Source of the DNA: Dyella terrae
Lineage (GTDB): Bacteria > Pseudomonadota > Gammaproteobacteria > Xanthomonadales > Rhodanobacteraceae
Length of the DNA stretch: 64,000 bases
Direction: 5' to 3'
Assembly (NCBI RefSeq): GCF_022394535.1
Contig: NZ_CP089414.1
Coordinates: 4,030,001 to 4,094,000, forward strand
Positions within the stretch are counted from its first letter, which is position 1; each line of letters begins with the position of its first letter. Of this stretch, positions 55,589 through 63,468 are shown piece by piece. A program made the translations under genes and the position numbers. The notes beneath the pieces were generated by a model, which ran no database searches, was not told where the DNA came from, and saw only the letters and a program-made list of their open reading frames with translations.

Positions 55589-56017
55589 ATGAAAACGTTC
55601 AGCGCCAAGCCGGAAAGCGTCAAGCGCGATTGGTTCGTGATCGACGCCACGGATAAGACGCTCGGTCGTCTCTCGACCGAGATCGCACGCCGTCTGCGCG
55701 GCAAGCACAAGCCGGAATTCACCCCGCACGTCGATACCGGCGATTACATCGTTGTGGTCAATGCTGAGAAGGTCGCCGTCACCGGCGCCAAGCTGGACGA
55801 CAAGATGTACCACCGCTTCACCGGTTACGTCGGCAACCTGAAGACCACGAGTCTCAAGGATCTGCTGGCCACGCATCCGGAGCGCGTCATCGAAATCGCC
55901 GTCAAGGGCATGCTGCCGAAGAATCCGCTCGGCCGCGCGATGTACCGCAAGCTCAAGGTGTACGGCGGCGCCGAACATCCGCATACCGCTCAGCAGCCGC
56001 AGACGCTGGAACTCTAA
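55589..56017 (+). CDS. rplM: 50S ribosomal protein L13
   Basis: This 142-residue protein opens [20 protein letters not shown] and shows the L13 signatures [38 protein letters not shown] and [19 protein letters not shown]. It has a role in early assembly of the large subunit. The ATG at 55589 is preceded by AGG; an upstream in-frame ATG is in the leader. rpsI follows after 9 bases, the universal pair. Confidence 0.98.
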   Translation: MKTFSAKPESVKRDWFVIDATDKTLGRLSTEIARRLRGKHKPEFTPHVDTGDYIVVVNAEKVAVTGAKLDDKMYHRFTGYVGNLKTTSLKDLLATHPERVIEIAVKGMLPKNPLGRAMYRKLKVYGGAEHPHTAQQPQTLEL

Positions 56018-56026
56018 GGAATCATT

Positions 56027-56419
56027 ATGGCGATCCAGCAGAACTACGGCACCGGCCGCCGCAAGACCTCCGCCGCTCGCGTGTTCCTGCGCAAGGGCAG
56101 TGGCGCGATCACGGTCAACGGCAAGACCCTCGACCAGTTCTTCGGTCGTGAAACGTCGCGCATGATCGTGCGTCAGCCGCTTGAGCTGATCGAAGCGACC
56201 GACAAGTTTGACGTCAACGTCACCGTTGCTGGTGGCGGCATCACCGGCCAGGCTGGTGCGATCCGTCTCGGTATCGCCCGCGCCCTGATCGAATACGACG
56301 AAACCCTGAAGTCCCAGCTCCGTAAGGCTGGCTTCGTGACTCGCGACGCCCGCGAAGTCGAGCGCAAGAAGGTCGGTCTGCACAAGGCCCGCCGCGCTAC
56401 CCAGTTCTCGAAGCGCTAA
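56027..56419 (+). CDS. rpsI: 30S ribosomal protein S9
   Basis: The 130-residue protein has the hallmark [20 protein letters not shown] near its start, [20 protein letters not shown], and the conserved basic C-terminal tail [11 protein letters not shown] that reaches the P-site tRNA. TAAGGA precedes ATG 56027. Co-transcribed with rplM. Confidence 0.98.
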   Translation: MAIQQNYGTGRRKTSAARVFLRKGSGAITVNGKTLDQFFGRETSRMIVRQPLELIEATDKFDVNVTVAGGGITGQAGAIRLGIARALIEYDETLKSQLRKAGFVTRDAREVERKKVGLHKARRATQFSKR

Positions 56420-56473
56420 TAACGCTTCGACTGGCCGGTGCAACAAGTCAGAGCGCACCGCTCAGCAGGGTTT

Positions 56474-56547
56474 TGGGAGATCGTCTAACGGTAGGACAAC
56501 GGACTCTGACTCCGTTTATCTAGGTTCGAATCCTAGTCTCCCAGCCA
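56474..56547 (+). tRNA. tRNA-Gln (anticodon CTG)
   Basis: A complete cloverleaf: acceptor TGGGAGA/TCTCCCA (56474-56480 and 56537-56543), D arm, anticodon stem ACGGA/TCCGT with loop CTCTGAC (anticodon CTG, reads CAG), T arm CTAGG-TTCGAAT-CCTAG, discriminator G and encoded CCA (56545-56547). It lies 54 bases after rpsI. Confidence 0.95.
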
Positions 56548-56588
56548 GAAACAAAAAGCCCGCCTTTATGGCGGGCTTTTTGTTTCTC
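56547..56588 (+). terminator. Strong terminator directly after tRNA-Gln
   Basis: An 18-bp perfect stem (AGAAACAAAAAGCCCGCC and its complement, loop TTTAT) has A runs on the left and T runs on the right, so it can work in both directions. Degraded copies recur 190 and 380 bases later in the tandem repeat. Confidence 0.92.
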
Positions 56589-56970
56589 GTTGGGAGGGTT
56601 CAGGAGACGAACCCCGTTCGACAAATTTGTCAGGAACAAATTTGGACAGCGCAACGCGCTGGCCCCGTAGCGCGTAGCGCGAAGGGTGAGCCCCAAGGAT
56701 GGGGCGAACAATCCCAGACTCACACGCTAGCGAAAGCCCAAAACAAAGCCCGCTCCCATGCCGGGCTTTTTGTTTTTCGTTGGGAGGGTTCAGGAGACGA
56801 ACCCCGTTCGACAAATTTGCCTGGAGCAAATTTGGACAGCGCAACGCGCTGGCCCCGCAGCGCGCAGCGCGGAGGGGTGAGCCCCATGGATGGGGCGAAC
56901 AATCCCGGGCACGCACGCTAACGAGGGCCCCAGCAAAGCCCGCTCCAATGGAAAGCTTTCTGTTTTTCGT
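56571..56970. repeat. Tandem 190-bp repeat after tRNA-Gln (2.1 copies)
   Basis: TGGGAGGGTTCAGGAGACGA occurs at 56591 and at 56781, and a diverged version (TGAGACACGG) starts at 56971, so the period is 190 bp. Each unit holds a tRNA-T-arm-like stem (GGGTTC...GAACCC), an AAATTTG inverted repeat, GCGCAACGCGC and GCCCCAAGGATGGGGC hairpins, and ends in a copy of the terminator. Conservation between the units is high but not perfect. Minus-strand open frames across it are Arg/Pro-rich artefacts. The nearby region 56971-57112 holds only a terminator. Confidence 0.88.
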
Positions 56971-57059
56971 TGAGACACGGTAGACGGTAGGCGAACTGTC
57001 GTTCGAGAGACCTGCCCGCAATAGCAAGACTGCGTGCAACGCCAGCCATGTACCTCAGG

Positions 57060-57093
57060 ACACAAAAAAGCCCGCCATAAAGGCGAGCTTTCT
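57060..57093 (-). terminator. Terminator of the GYF-domain gene
   Basis: Read leftward, AAGCTCGCC-TTTAT-GGCGGGCTT (one mismatch) is followed by a T tract about 20 bases after the stop of the leftward gene. Its sequence is related to the tRNA-Gln terminator. Confidence 0.75.
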
Positions 57094-57112
57094 GTCCCGC
57101 ACCCACTAGGCC

Positions 57113-58018
57113 TTACTCCCCCCGCTGCAACTCAACCTCATGCGCCCGCTTCACGTAATCCTGATAAGCCGGAATCGCTATCGCAGCAAGCATCGCAATC
57201 ACGAAGATGGGAATCAGCATGAGGAAATAGAACGCGCCTTTGGGCGGCTTCGGGTTGCTCGAGCCGGTCTCCTTCCAGCGCGAAATCCAGCTCAGTTGGC
57301 CTTGCAGGTAGAACGTGGTGAAGAAGAACAACGTGACGCCACCGATCTCCACCGGCAGGTGGTATTCGGCGAGCTTGCGCTTGATGGAGCCAGCCATCGA
57401 AAAGTACGAGACGTACCAGAGCACGTAGTAGGCGAGTGAGAGCAAGCCGCCGAGACCCGATCTCCTGCTGTCCGCCGATATCACTTCACCAACGATGAGG
57501 CAGGCCAGGCCGGCGACCAGCATGGTGGTGGCCTTGCTGTCGCTGTCGATCTTCTTCACCCAGTTCGCTTGGATAAATGGCCAGACGATGGTGAAGATCC
57601 CAAGCGTAAGGATGCTGAACAGAAACACCAGACCCCAGTGCAGGGACGGCGGTGCGGGAAGGTTGCGACGGCTCAGAGTCTCGGACGCATCGTCGTCGTG
57701 CGATGCATAGCTGGCACCAGAGGGGCTTGGTGCCGGAGCACGCTCGTCGTAGCTGTAGGTCGGGCCAGGGCGATCCTCCGCGACAAAGACAGCGGGAGCG
57801 CTTGCCGCTGCCTTGGGTACTGGCGGGGGTGGCGTCGGGCTAGCGGCTTCTTCCGGGAACAGGGAGGACAGTGGCACCCATTCAGGCATGCCTTTATGCC
57901 AGGCCAGCGTATCGGGCCCGAAGCGCCCCTCGGCTATCCAGCGGCGTACCTCGTCTTCAGCGAAAGGGCCGCTCTTCTGCCCATTCTGCGCTATCCATAT
58001 CTTCTCGCCGTTAGGCAT
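57113..58018 (-). CDS. GYF_2-domain membrane protein with pilin-like C-terminal helix
   Basis: The 301-residue protein has an N-terminal GYF_2/DUF4339 domain (1-58: KIWIAQNGQKSGPFAEDEVR, WHKGMPEWVPLSSLF), a Pro/Ala/Ser-rich linker (59-125) and four to five membrane helices of DUF4234 type (about 125-230). The last helix is IFVIAMLAAIAIPAYQDYVK, almost the consensus of a type IV pilin N-terminal segment but placed at the C terminus. GYF_2 domains bind Pro-rich peptides or partner proteins. Role unknown; monocistronic with a terminator. Confidence 0.85.
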   Translation of the reverse strand: MPNGEKIWIAQNGQKSGPFAEDEVRRWIAEGRFGPDTLAWHKGMPEWVPLSSLFPEEAASPTPPPPVPKAAASAPAVFVAEDRPGPTYSYDERAPAPSPSGASYASHDDDASETLSRRNLPAPPSLHWGLVFLFSILTLGIFTIVWPFIQANWVKKIDSDSKATTMLVAGLACLIVGEVISADSRRSGLGGLLSLAYYVLWYVSYFSMAGSIKRKLAEYHLPVEIGGVTLFFFTTFYLQGQLSWISRWKETGSSNPKPPKGAFYFLMLIPIFVIAMLAAIAIPAYQDYVKRAHEVELQRGE

Positions 58019-58449
58019 GCCGAGTCCCCTTCCTGTCTGGAGTCACTGATTGCGAAGGCCTGCGCACGAGCAGGCGATGAAGTGGTTGCGCCTGGAGCCG
58101 TATGCCGCCCCTGCGGGGAAAGCCATGCAGGTACGACATGGAAAGCGCGATGCGAAGCAGACGGAATGAGACGTGTAGACGAAACCGCCCCTGCGCGTAT
58201 TCAGCGCAAGCCTTGGTGCGGTCACGATGACAATTCCGCCTGTCGCCGGTGGTGCCGGGCACAGTCGGGTAAGCGATATGTTCCATCCACCGCTCCTGGT
58301 CCCCGGAAAAGAGCCTAGCGGTCGCTCGCTGGCGGTACAAGTTGGGCGTTGGGATTCGCTCTCCTGCACGACATTCACAGCCCAAGGACAGGATGGCGCC
58401 GAACCTTGCTGCCAGTCGCCGGCGATGCCGGTCAACTCATGAGCCGCCG
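58019..58449. other. 431-base divergent intergenic region, no gene seen
   Basis: It separates leftward GYF_2 and rightward MFS genes. Frames here are short or Arg-rich and lack ribosome sites. It presumably holds both promoters, but I see no clear -35/-10 pair or known RNA motif. Confidence 0.4.
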
Positions 58450-60102
58450 ATGCTCCAGTCCACCGCGCCAGAGGTCGATGCCGCTCCCAAGCCAACGGAG
58501 GAGCGCGAGTCGAGTGTGCTGGCGCCGCTGACGGTGCCGGTGTTCCGGCAGATCTGGATCGCCAACCTGTTCGGCAACCTGGGCACGTGGGCGCAGTCGG
58601 TGGCGGTGGCCTGGGTGATTACGGCGGCGCACGCCAGCCCGATCATGGTGGCGATGGTGCAGGTGGCATCTGCGATGCCATTGGTGGTGCTGTCGATTGC
58701 CACGGGCGTACTGGCCGACAACTACGACAAGCGGAAGATCATGCTGGTCGGTCAGGTGGTGGAGATGGCGGGCGCTATCTTCCTTACGGCGCTGGCTTTC
58801 GTAGGCACGCTCGACCCGACCTTGCTGATACTCGCGGTGCTTTGGATCTCGCTGGGCAGTGCTATCACCGTGCCGGCATGGCAATCGGCCGTAGGCGAGC
58901 AGGTGCCACATCGCATGGTGAGTTCGGCGGTGCTGCTCAACGGCGTCAACTACAACGTGGCACGCGCGGTCGGGCCCGCACTGGGCGGTTTGCTGCTCAG
59001 TGTGCTGGCGCCCAGTTGGGTTTTCCTGGTCAACACCATCAGTTACGTCGGTCTGATCGCGGCGTTGTGGTACTGGCAGCGCGAGCTGCCCGTTCGCACC
59101 TTGCCGCCCGAGCGCATGGGCGAGGGCGTCGTCGCGGCCATGCGCTTCACGTGGAATTCCACCGTGACGCGCCTGGCGATGTTGCGTTCTTTCATGTTTG
59201 GCTTCACTGCGAGCGTGATCTGGGCTCTGCTGCCGCTGGTGGCGCGCGAACGACCGGACGGAAGTGCCACGCTCTATGGCTACATGCTGGGTACGCTGGG
59301 TTTGGGCGCGATCCTGGGTAGCGTGCTGGTACCGCTGTTGCGCCGGCTGCTGGGATCCAGTCGCCTGATCAGTGCTGCCGCTTTCACCCTGGCCGTCATG
59401 CTGCTGTTGCTGGGTTACGCCGGCTCGTTGGCAGTGATCATGCCGGCATTGGGCGTGGCTGGTGCATGTTGGATCGCTGCATTGACCGAGTACAACGCGA
59501 ACGTGCAATTGCTGGTGCCGGACTGGGTGAAGGGGAGGGCGTTGGCGCTCTATCAGACCGCGCTTTATGCCGGCCTCGCCATTGGCTCGTTCCTGTGGGG
59601 ACATCTGGCGGAGACCATGGGTGTGTCCGGTGCCATCCTATCGGCGGCGGTCACCATGGGCATCACCGCGTTCCTGATGTACCACTCGCAGTTTCCGCAG
59701 TTCGATGCGGGCAGCGTGAAGCCGGCGATGCGCCCAGGCGATAAGCGGCCGGTGCTCGCGTTCGATCACGAGCGCGGCGATGTGGTGATGGCGATCGAGT
59801 ATGTGATCGCTCCGGAGCAGGCTGGTGAATTCATGGCGCTGGCCGATGACCTCAGGCATCTGCGATTACGCAATGGCGTGCGCTACTGGGGCTTGTATCG
59901 GGATGTGCGCAGGGGCGAGATCTGGCGTGAAGTGCTGTTGATCGAAAGCTGGTTGCAGCACTTGCGCATGCTCGATCGCATGACGCTGGCGGACAAGGCG
60001 TTGATCGATCGCGCACGCACGCTGCACCAGGGGTCGGAACCGCCCAAGGTCACGGTGAGCGTCGCCTACGATTCGATGCCGTCTGCGACCGATATGACGT
60101 AA
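58450..60102 (+). CDS. MFS exporter with extra C-terminal domain
   Basis: The 550-residue transporter has about 12 membrane helices in residues 25-420 (FRQIWIANLFGNLGTWAQSV, the motif-A-like GVLADNYDKRKIMLVGQ, GVNYNVARAVGPALGGLLLS), as in the EntS/MFS_3 enterobactin-exporter-like group. Residues about 440-545 are soluble (VVMAIEYVIAPEQAGEFMAL, RRGEIWREVLLIESWLQHLR). They resemble a dimeric alpha-beta barrel of the antibiotic-biosynthesis-monooxygenase type. The ATG at 58450 is the first with homology. It probably exports a small molecule; substrate unknown. A shared terminator follows. Confidence 0.88.
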   Translation: MLQSTAPEVDAAPKPTEERESSVLAPLTVPVFRQIWIANLFGNLGTWAQSVAVAWVITAAHASPIMVAMVQVASAMPLVVLSIATGVLADNYDKRKIMLVGQVVEMAGAIFLTALAFVGTLDPTLLILAVLWISLGSAITVPAWQSAVGEQVPHRMVSSAVLLNGVNYNVARAVGPALGGLLLSVLAPSWVFLVNTISYVGLIAALWYWQRELPVRTLPPERMGEGVVAAMRFTWNSTVTRLAMLRSFMFGFTASVIWALLPLVARERPDGSATLYGYMLGTLGLGAILGSVLVPLLRRLLGSSRLISAAAFTLAVMLLLLGYAGSLAVIMPALGVAGACWIAALTEYNANVQLLVPDWVKGRALALYQTALYAGLAIGSFLWGHLAETMGVSGAILSAAVTMGITAFLMYHSQFPQFDAGSVKPAMRPGDKRPVLAFDHERGDVVMAIEYVIAPEQAGEFMALADDLRHLRLRNGVRYWGLYRDVRRGEIWREVLLIESWLQHLRMLDRMTLADKALIDRARTLHQGSEPPKVTVSVAYDSMPSATDMT

Positions 60103-60140
60103 AGGCCATCAACGGCGGTGGTGGCTGACGAGCCCTCAAG

Positions 60141-60176
60141 CAAAAACGCCTCCCGGGGCCGGGAGGCGTTTTTTTC
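60141..60176. terminator. Bidirectional terminator between the MFS gene and rpiA
   Basis: AACGCCTCCC and GGGAGGCGTT form a 10-bp stem (60145-60170) with a run of A on the left and seven or more T on the right, between convergent genes. Confidence 0.92.
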
Positions 60177-60194
60177 CTGCGCGATGAAGCGGAC

Positions 60195-60833
60195 TTACAT
60201 CACTTTGTCGCCCACCAGCACCACATCCGCTGCGCGGCGCGCGAACAGGCCCACGGTGACGATGCCCGGGATCTGGTTGAGGTCGTTCTCCAGGCCCACC
60301 GGGTCGGTAATCTGCCAGCCGTGCACGTCGATCACCCAGTTACCGTTATCGGTGATCACGCCGTCGCGCCACACCGGGTTGCCGCCGCGCTTGACGATCT
60401 CCCTACCGATCAAGCTGCGCGCCATCGGAATCACTTCGATGGGCAGCGGGAACTTGCCCAGCAGCGGGACCTGCTTGCCCGAGTCGATGATGCAGACGAA
60501 CTTGTCGCTGGCCTCGGCAATGATCTTCTCGCGCGTGAGCGCAGCGCCGCCGCCCTTGATAAGGCGCTTGTGTGGATCGCATTCGTCGGCACCGTCCACG
60601 TAGAGCGTGAGTCGGCCGGTGGCATTGAGATCGAGCACGGGGATGCCCACGCGCTTCAGATGCGCGGTCGACTGGTCGGAACTGGACACCGCGCCTTGAA
60701 TGCGATCCTTCAGGTCGGCCAGTGCATCGATGAAGAAGGCGACGGTAGAGCCGGTGCCGACGCCGACAATGGCTCCATCTTCGACGTAGCGGATGGCGGC
60801 TTCGCCGGCCTGGCGTTTTTCGTTGGCGCTCAT
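60195..60833 (-). CDS. rpiA: Ribose-5-phosphate isomerase A
   Basis: This 212-residue isomerase interconverts ribose 5-phosphate and ribulose 5-phosphate. Motifs: [51 protein letters not shown] (catalytic Asp), [20 protein letters not shown] and LPIEVIPMA. The ATG at 60833 matches the family N terminus; a TTG 15 bases upstream is possible. Together with rpe (23.7 kb) it covers the isomerisation steps of the pentose phosphate pathway. Confidence 0.96.
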   Translation of the reverse strand: MSANEKRQAGEAAIRYVEDGAIVGVGTGSTVAFFIDALADLKDRIQGAVSSSDQSTAHLKRVGIPVLDLNATGRLTLYVDGADECDPHKRLIKGGGAALTREKIIAEASDKFVCIIDSGKQVPLLGKFPLPIEVIPMARSLIGREIVKRGGNPVWRDGVITDNGNWVIDVHGWQITDPVGLENDLNQIPGIVTVGLFARRAADVVLVGDKVM

Positions 60834-60860
60834 GAGCGTGGGTTCCAATAAGGGGAAGAG

Positions 60861-61325
60861 TTATTCCATCGTCAGGATGTGGCGCCATTCCTCGGCGCCC
60901 ACCGGCATGACGGAGAGTCGGTTGCCCTTGCGCACCAGCGCCATGTCGGCGAGCGCGGGTTCGGCCTGCAGTTGCTTGAGCGTGATGGTGTGCTTGAGCT
61001 TCTTCACGAACTTCACGTCCACCAGCGCCCAGCGCGGGTTGTCGCGCGAGCTGGCGGCATCGAAGTACTTGCTCTTCGGGTCGAACTGGCTGGGGTCGGG
61101 ATAGGCGTCGGTGGCGACTTCGGCAATGCCGACAATGCCCGGTTCGGCACAATTGGAGTGGTAGAAGAAAATCCTGTCACCCACGCGCATGCCATCGCGC
61201 ATGAAGTTGCGTGCCTGGTAGTTGCGTACGCCGTCCCAGGCTTCCTGACCCTTTTTCTTCAGGTCGTCGATGGAGAAGGCATCCGGCTCCGACTTCATCA
61301 GCCAGTATTGGGTGTTCTTACTCAT
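60861..61325 (-). CDS. EVE-domain protein
   Basis: The 154-residue protein is a single EVE (PUA-like) domain: QYWLMKSEPDAFSIDDLKKK, WDGVRNYQARNFMRDGMRVG, DRIFFYHSNCAEPGIVGIAE and NPRWALVDVKFVKKL. EVE domains form an aromatic pocket for modified bases in DNA or RNA. Its ATG overlaps the fthC stop (ATGA), a link between EVE proteins and the zapA-fthC region seen in many proteobacteria. Confidence 0.93.
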   Translation of the reverse strand: MSKNTQYWLMKSEPDAFSIDDLKKKGQEAWDGVRNYQARNFMRDGMRVGDRIFFYHSNCAEPGIVGIAEVATDAYPDPSQFDPKSKYFDAASSRDNPRWALVDVKFVKKLKHTITLKQLQAEPALADMALVRKGNRLSVMPVGAEEWRHILTME

Positions 61326-61942
61326 GCGCTGGCTTCTCCATCCTCGCTGGTGGCGTGGCAATCGATCAGTTCCTGATCGGTGGCGATGAAATCGAGCGGC
61401 ACGTCCCAGGGTTCTTCATCGATCTCGGGCAGCTCCTGGAATGCGTAGGCGATGCCGACCAGCAGTGGTTCGGTCGGGCGCACCTGCTCGTTGAGGAAGG
61501 CAAACGCGCGGTCGTAATAGCCCCCGCCCGTGCCCAGCCGGTTGCCCCGGCGGTCAAAGCCCGTCAGTGGCACCAGCACCAGATCGAGCTGGAAGGGTTC
61601 CAGCAGCTCGCTTGGCTTGGCGGGTTCAGGAATGCCGTAGCGGTTGGGCTGGACGTCCTCGCCGGACTGCCATGGCGCGAAACGCAGCTGATGGTTCGGG
61701 CCTATCACCGGCAGCAGGAACTGCTGTCCCCGCGTAGCCAGCGGCGGAATGACGAGGTTCAGCGGCAACTCGCCGTCGCAGGCCCAGTAACCGGCCACTC
61801 GCGCGTCTGTAAGGTACTCGGGGAGTTGTTCCAGGCTGCGGCGCAGCCCCTGAGCCGCGGCGATCCGCTGCGGGGGCGTCAGGGCGCGGCGCTGTTCGGC
61901 CAGTTGCCGGCGTAATTCGCGTCGCTGGGCGTTGGCGTCCAC
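61322..61942 (-). CDS. fthC: 5-formyltetrahydrofolate cyclo-ligase
   Basis: The 206-residue ATP-dependent enzyme converts 5-formyl-THF to 5,10-methenyl-THF. Typical features are an N-terminal helical KR-rich segment (RRELRRQLAEQRRALTPPQR), VAGYWACDGELPLN, LVPLTGFDRRGNRLGTGGGY with YDRAFAFL (ATP/phosphate loop), and a C-terminal VPLDFIATD. It lies directly downstream of 6S RNA on the same strand, the ssrS-ygfA arrangement of E. coli. Confidence 0.95.
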   Translation of the reverse strand: MDANAQRRELRRQLAEQRRALTPPQRIAAAQGLRRSLEQLPEYLTDARVAGYWACDGELPLNLVIPPLATRGQQFLLPVIGPNHQLRFAPWQSGEDVQPNRYGIPEPAKPSELLEPFQLDLVLVPLTGFDRRGNRLGTGGGYYDRAFAFLNEQVRPTEPLLVGIAYAFQELPEIDEEPWDVPLDFIATDQELIDCHATSEDGEASA

Positions 61943-62012
61943 GTTCGCGTCTCCTGCAGTGCGAGCGGCCCCTGAATGGACGGCGCCGATGGGCGTTCGC
62001 GAGCCCTTTGCA

Positions 62013-62040
62013 CTTGCGGCGCCTTTCGGCGCCGCAAGTA
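62013..62040 (-). terminator. Perfect 12-bp hairpin after 6S RNA
   Basis: ACTTGCGGCGCC-GAAA-GGCGCCGCAAGT reads leftward just past the 6S RNA. No T tract follows, so it may be an RNA-processing or attenuating hairpin between 6S RNA and fthC rather than a full terminator. Confidence 0.5.
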
Positions 62041-62049
62041 GGGAATGAG

Positions 62050-62243
62050 GTGGCGTTAACCGCGGTGCCGCTGCCCACCAAACGACCTTGATCCACGATG
62101 GATCAGGTGGGAGGGCGACATGGTCTCAAGGCTTTCCGCACGCGGCGGACATGCACAACGACCAATGAAAAGCCGACCCGGGGCCGTATTTAGGAACAAG
62201 GCAAATGTAAGAGTGTGCTGGCGCACACCGCAGATAACGCCGT
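62050..62243 (-). ncRNA. ssrS: 6S RNA
   Basis: The gap between zapA and fthC holds no gene, and this is the conserved position of 6S RNA. A long terminal stem is visible: 62222-62241 pairs with 62052-62070 (GGCGTTAACCGCGGTG against GGCGTTATCTGCGGTG read on the same strand sense). Inside, the minus strand has CCCCGGGTCGGCTTTTCAT and GAAAGCCTTGAGACC, parallel to the E. coli CCCCTGAGCCGATATTTCAT and GAAGCCTTAAAACTG. The length of about 190 nt is right. 6S RNA binds sigma-70 RNA polymerase in stationary phase. Exact ends are estimated. Confidence 0.8.
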
Positions 62244-62246
62244 GGA

Positions 62247-62570
62247 CTATTTTATGTGGGCAGCGAGTGCGGCTTCAAGCTTGCGACGCAATGCGGTGAT
62301 GCCGTCAGTCACGCTCTGATCAGAGCCAGTGTGCTGCTTGCGCAGCGCCAGGAACTCGTGCGTGACGCTGATAGCCGCCAGCACGGCCAGGCGGTCGAAG
62401 CCCGGCGCCTTGGCGTTGGCACGCAATTCGCGCATCTTGCGATCGAGGTAGGCGGCGGATTCCAGCAGCCCTTCGCGCTCTTCCGGCGCGCAGGCGATCA
62501 GGAATTCGCGATCCACCAGTCGCAGGGCGACCGGTTCGTTGGCGGTGGTACCCAAATTGCTCTCAGCCAT
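62247..62570 (-). CDS. zapA: Cell division protein ZapA
   Basis: At 107 residues this matches ZapA, which cross-links FtsZ filaments. The N-terminal domain has VALRLVDREFLIACAPEERE and LLESAAYLDRKMRELRAN. A C-terminal coiled coil follows (RLAVLAAISVTHEFLALRKQ...). It overlaps the upstream coiled-coil gene by 8 bases and precedes 6S RNA. Confidence 0.94.
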   Translation of the reverse strand: MAESNLGTTANEPVALRLVDREFLIACAPEEREGLLESAAYLDRKMRELRANAKAPGFDRLAVLAAISVTHEFLALRKQHTGSDQSVTDGITALRRKLEAALAAHIK

Positions 62571-62802
62571 TGTTCTCGAGCGCCTTCAGTCGCTGGATCA
62601 TTGCCTCGACACGGCTGCGCGCCTGTTCGTTGCGTGCCATGAGGCCGGCACGTTCACTGGCCAGCTGTTCCTGGCTGTGGCGCAGGCTGCGGTTTTCCTC
62701 GTTGAGGCGACGCACGGTGTCAAGCAGCCGGTCGACTTGTTCGCCGAGGGCTGCAAGCTCTTGCTTGACGGGGTCTGGCTTGACGGAATCGGGCACGCTC
62801 AT
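62563..62802 (-). CDS. TIGR02449-type coiled-coil protein (ZapB-like)
   Basis: The 79-residue protein is almost entirely coiled coil (about 10-75: LGEQVDRLLDTVRRLNEENR, SLRHSQEQLASERAGLMARN) with no other domain. It sits directly upstream of and overlaps zapA, the usual place for the TIGR02449/ZapB-like family. A role with ZapA at the division ring is likely but inferred from context. Confidence 0.85.
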   Translation of the reverse strand: MSVPDSVKPDPVKQELAALGEQVDRLLDTVRRLNEENRSLRHSQEQLASERAGLMARNEQARSRVEAMIQRLKALENNG

Positions 62803-62904
62803 GGGCGGAAACTATAACAGGAGGCCTGCCGAAAGCAGCAGGCTGGCGGACGTTCTGGGAACCAGTGCATTAAACTCGTGCATTGTCTTGAAAGGAGCCC
62901 CGCC

Positions 62905-63468
62905 ATGACAGCAAACGAGCCCATTGGCTACGACGAATTGGACGCCGCGGCAGCCCGCCTGCAACTGGCGGAGGATGCGAGTGGCCTGCATGGATCGCTA
63001 TGCGGGTTCCTGGCCGGTGGTGGCCGCGTGGGCCGACAATCGTTGGTGGCGGTGTTGCACTTGGATGCCGAGGCCGCCACGCCGTCGCCGGGCGATCAAG
63101 CGTTGCTGGAGCGCCTGGTTAAGCAGACGGAATCCGAGCTGGCCGACCCCGAGCTGGGTTTCGAGCCGTTGCTGCCGGCGGACGATCGGCCGGTGACCGA
63201 GCGCGCCGATGCCCTCGTTGACTGGTGTCGCGGTTTCCTCGGTGGCTTCGGTCTGGGCGGCGCCGAGACGCACGGCAAGTTGTCCGATGAAGCGCAGGAG
63301 ATCCTCAAGGATCTCGGCACCATCGCGGCATCGTCCTTCGAATTTGGCGAGGAGGCTGAAGATGAGGATTCGCTGATCGAAGTCCATGAGTTTGTGCGCA
63401 TGGGCGCGATGCTGCTGTTTGCGGAATGCTCGAACCGCCACGATTCCAGCAACGACACCGTGCATTGA
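62905..63468 (+). CDS. YecA/YgfB (UPF0149) family protein
   Basis: The 187-residue acidic protein has the UPF0149 pattern: YDELDAAAARLQLAEDASGL, HGSLCGFLAGGGRVG, VDWCRGFLGGFGLGGAETHG and FVRMGAMLLFAECS. In E. coli the paralogue YgfB lies just upstream of pepP, as here; its biochemical role is not well defined. AAAGGAG precedes ATG 62905. The stop overlaps the TTG of pepP. Confidence 0.92.
   Translation: MTANEPIGYDELDAAAARLQLAEDASGLHGSLCGFLAGGGRVGRQSLVAVLHLDAEAATPSPGDQALLERLVKQTESELADPELGFEPLLPADDRPVTERADALVDWCRGFLGGFGLGGAETHGKLSDEAQEILKDLGTIAASSFEFGEEAEDEDSLIEVHEFVRMGAMLLFAECSNRHDSSNDTVH

Noticed and set aside
56571..56970. CRISPR array
   Set aside because: Only two long (190-bp) contiguous units without spacers and no cas genes.
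56520..57106. Several minus-strand frames of 60-157 codons over the tandem repeat
   Set aside because: They arise from repeat and tRNA sequence (for example WETRIRT from the tRNA-Gln 3' half), are Arg/Pro-rich, and lack ribosome sites.
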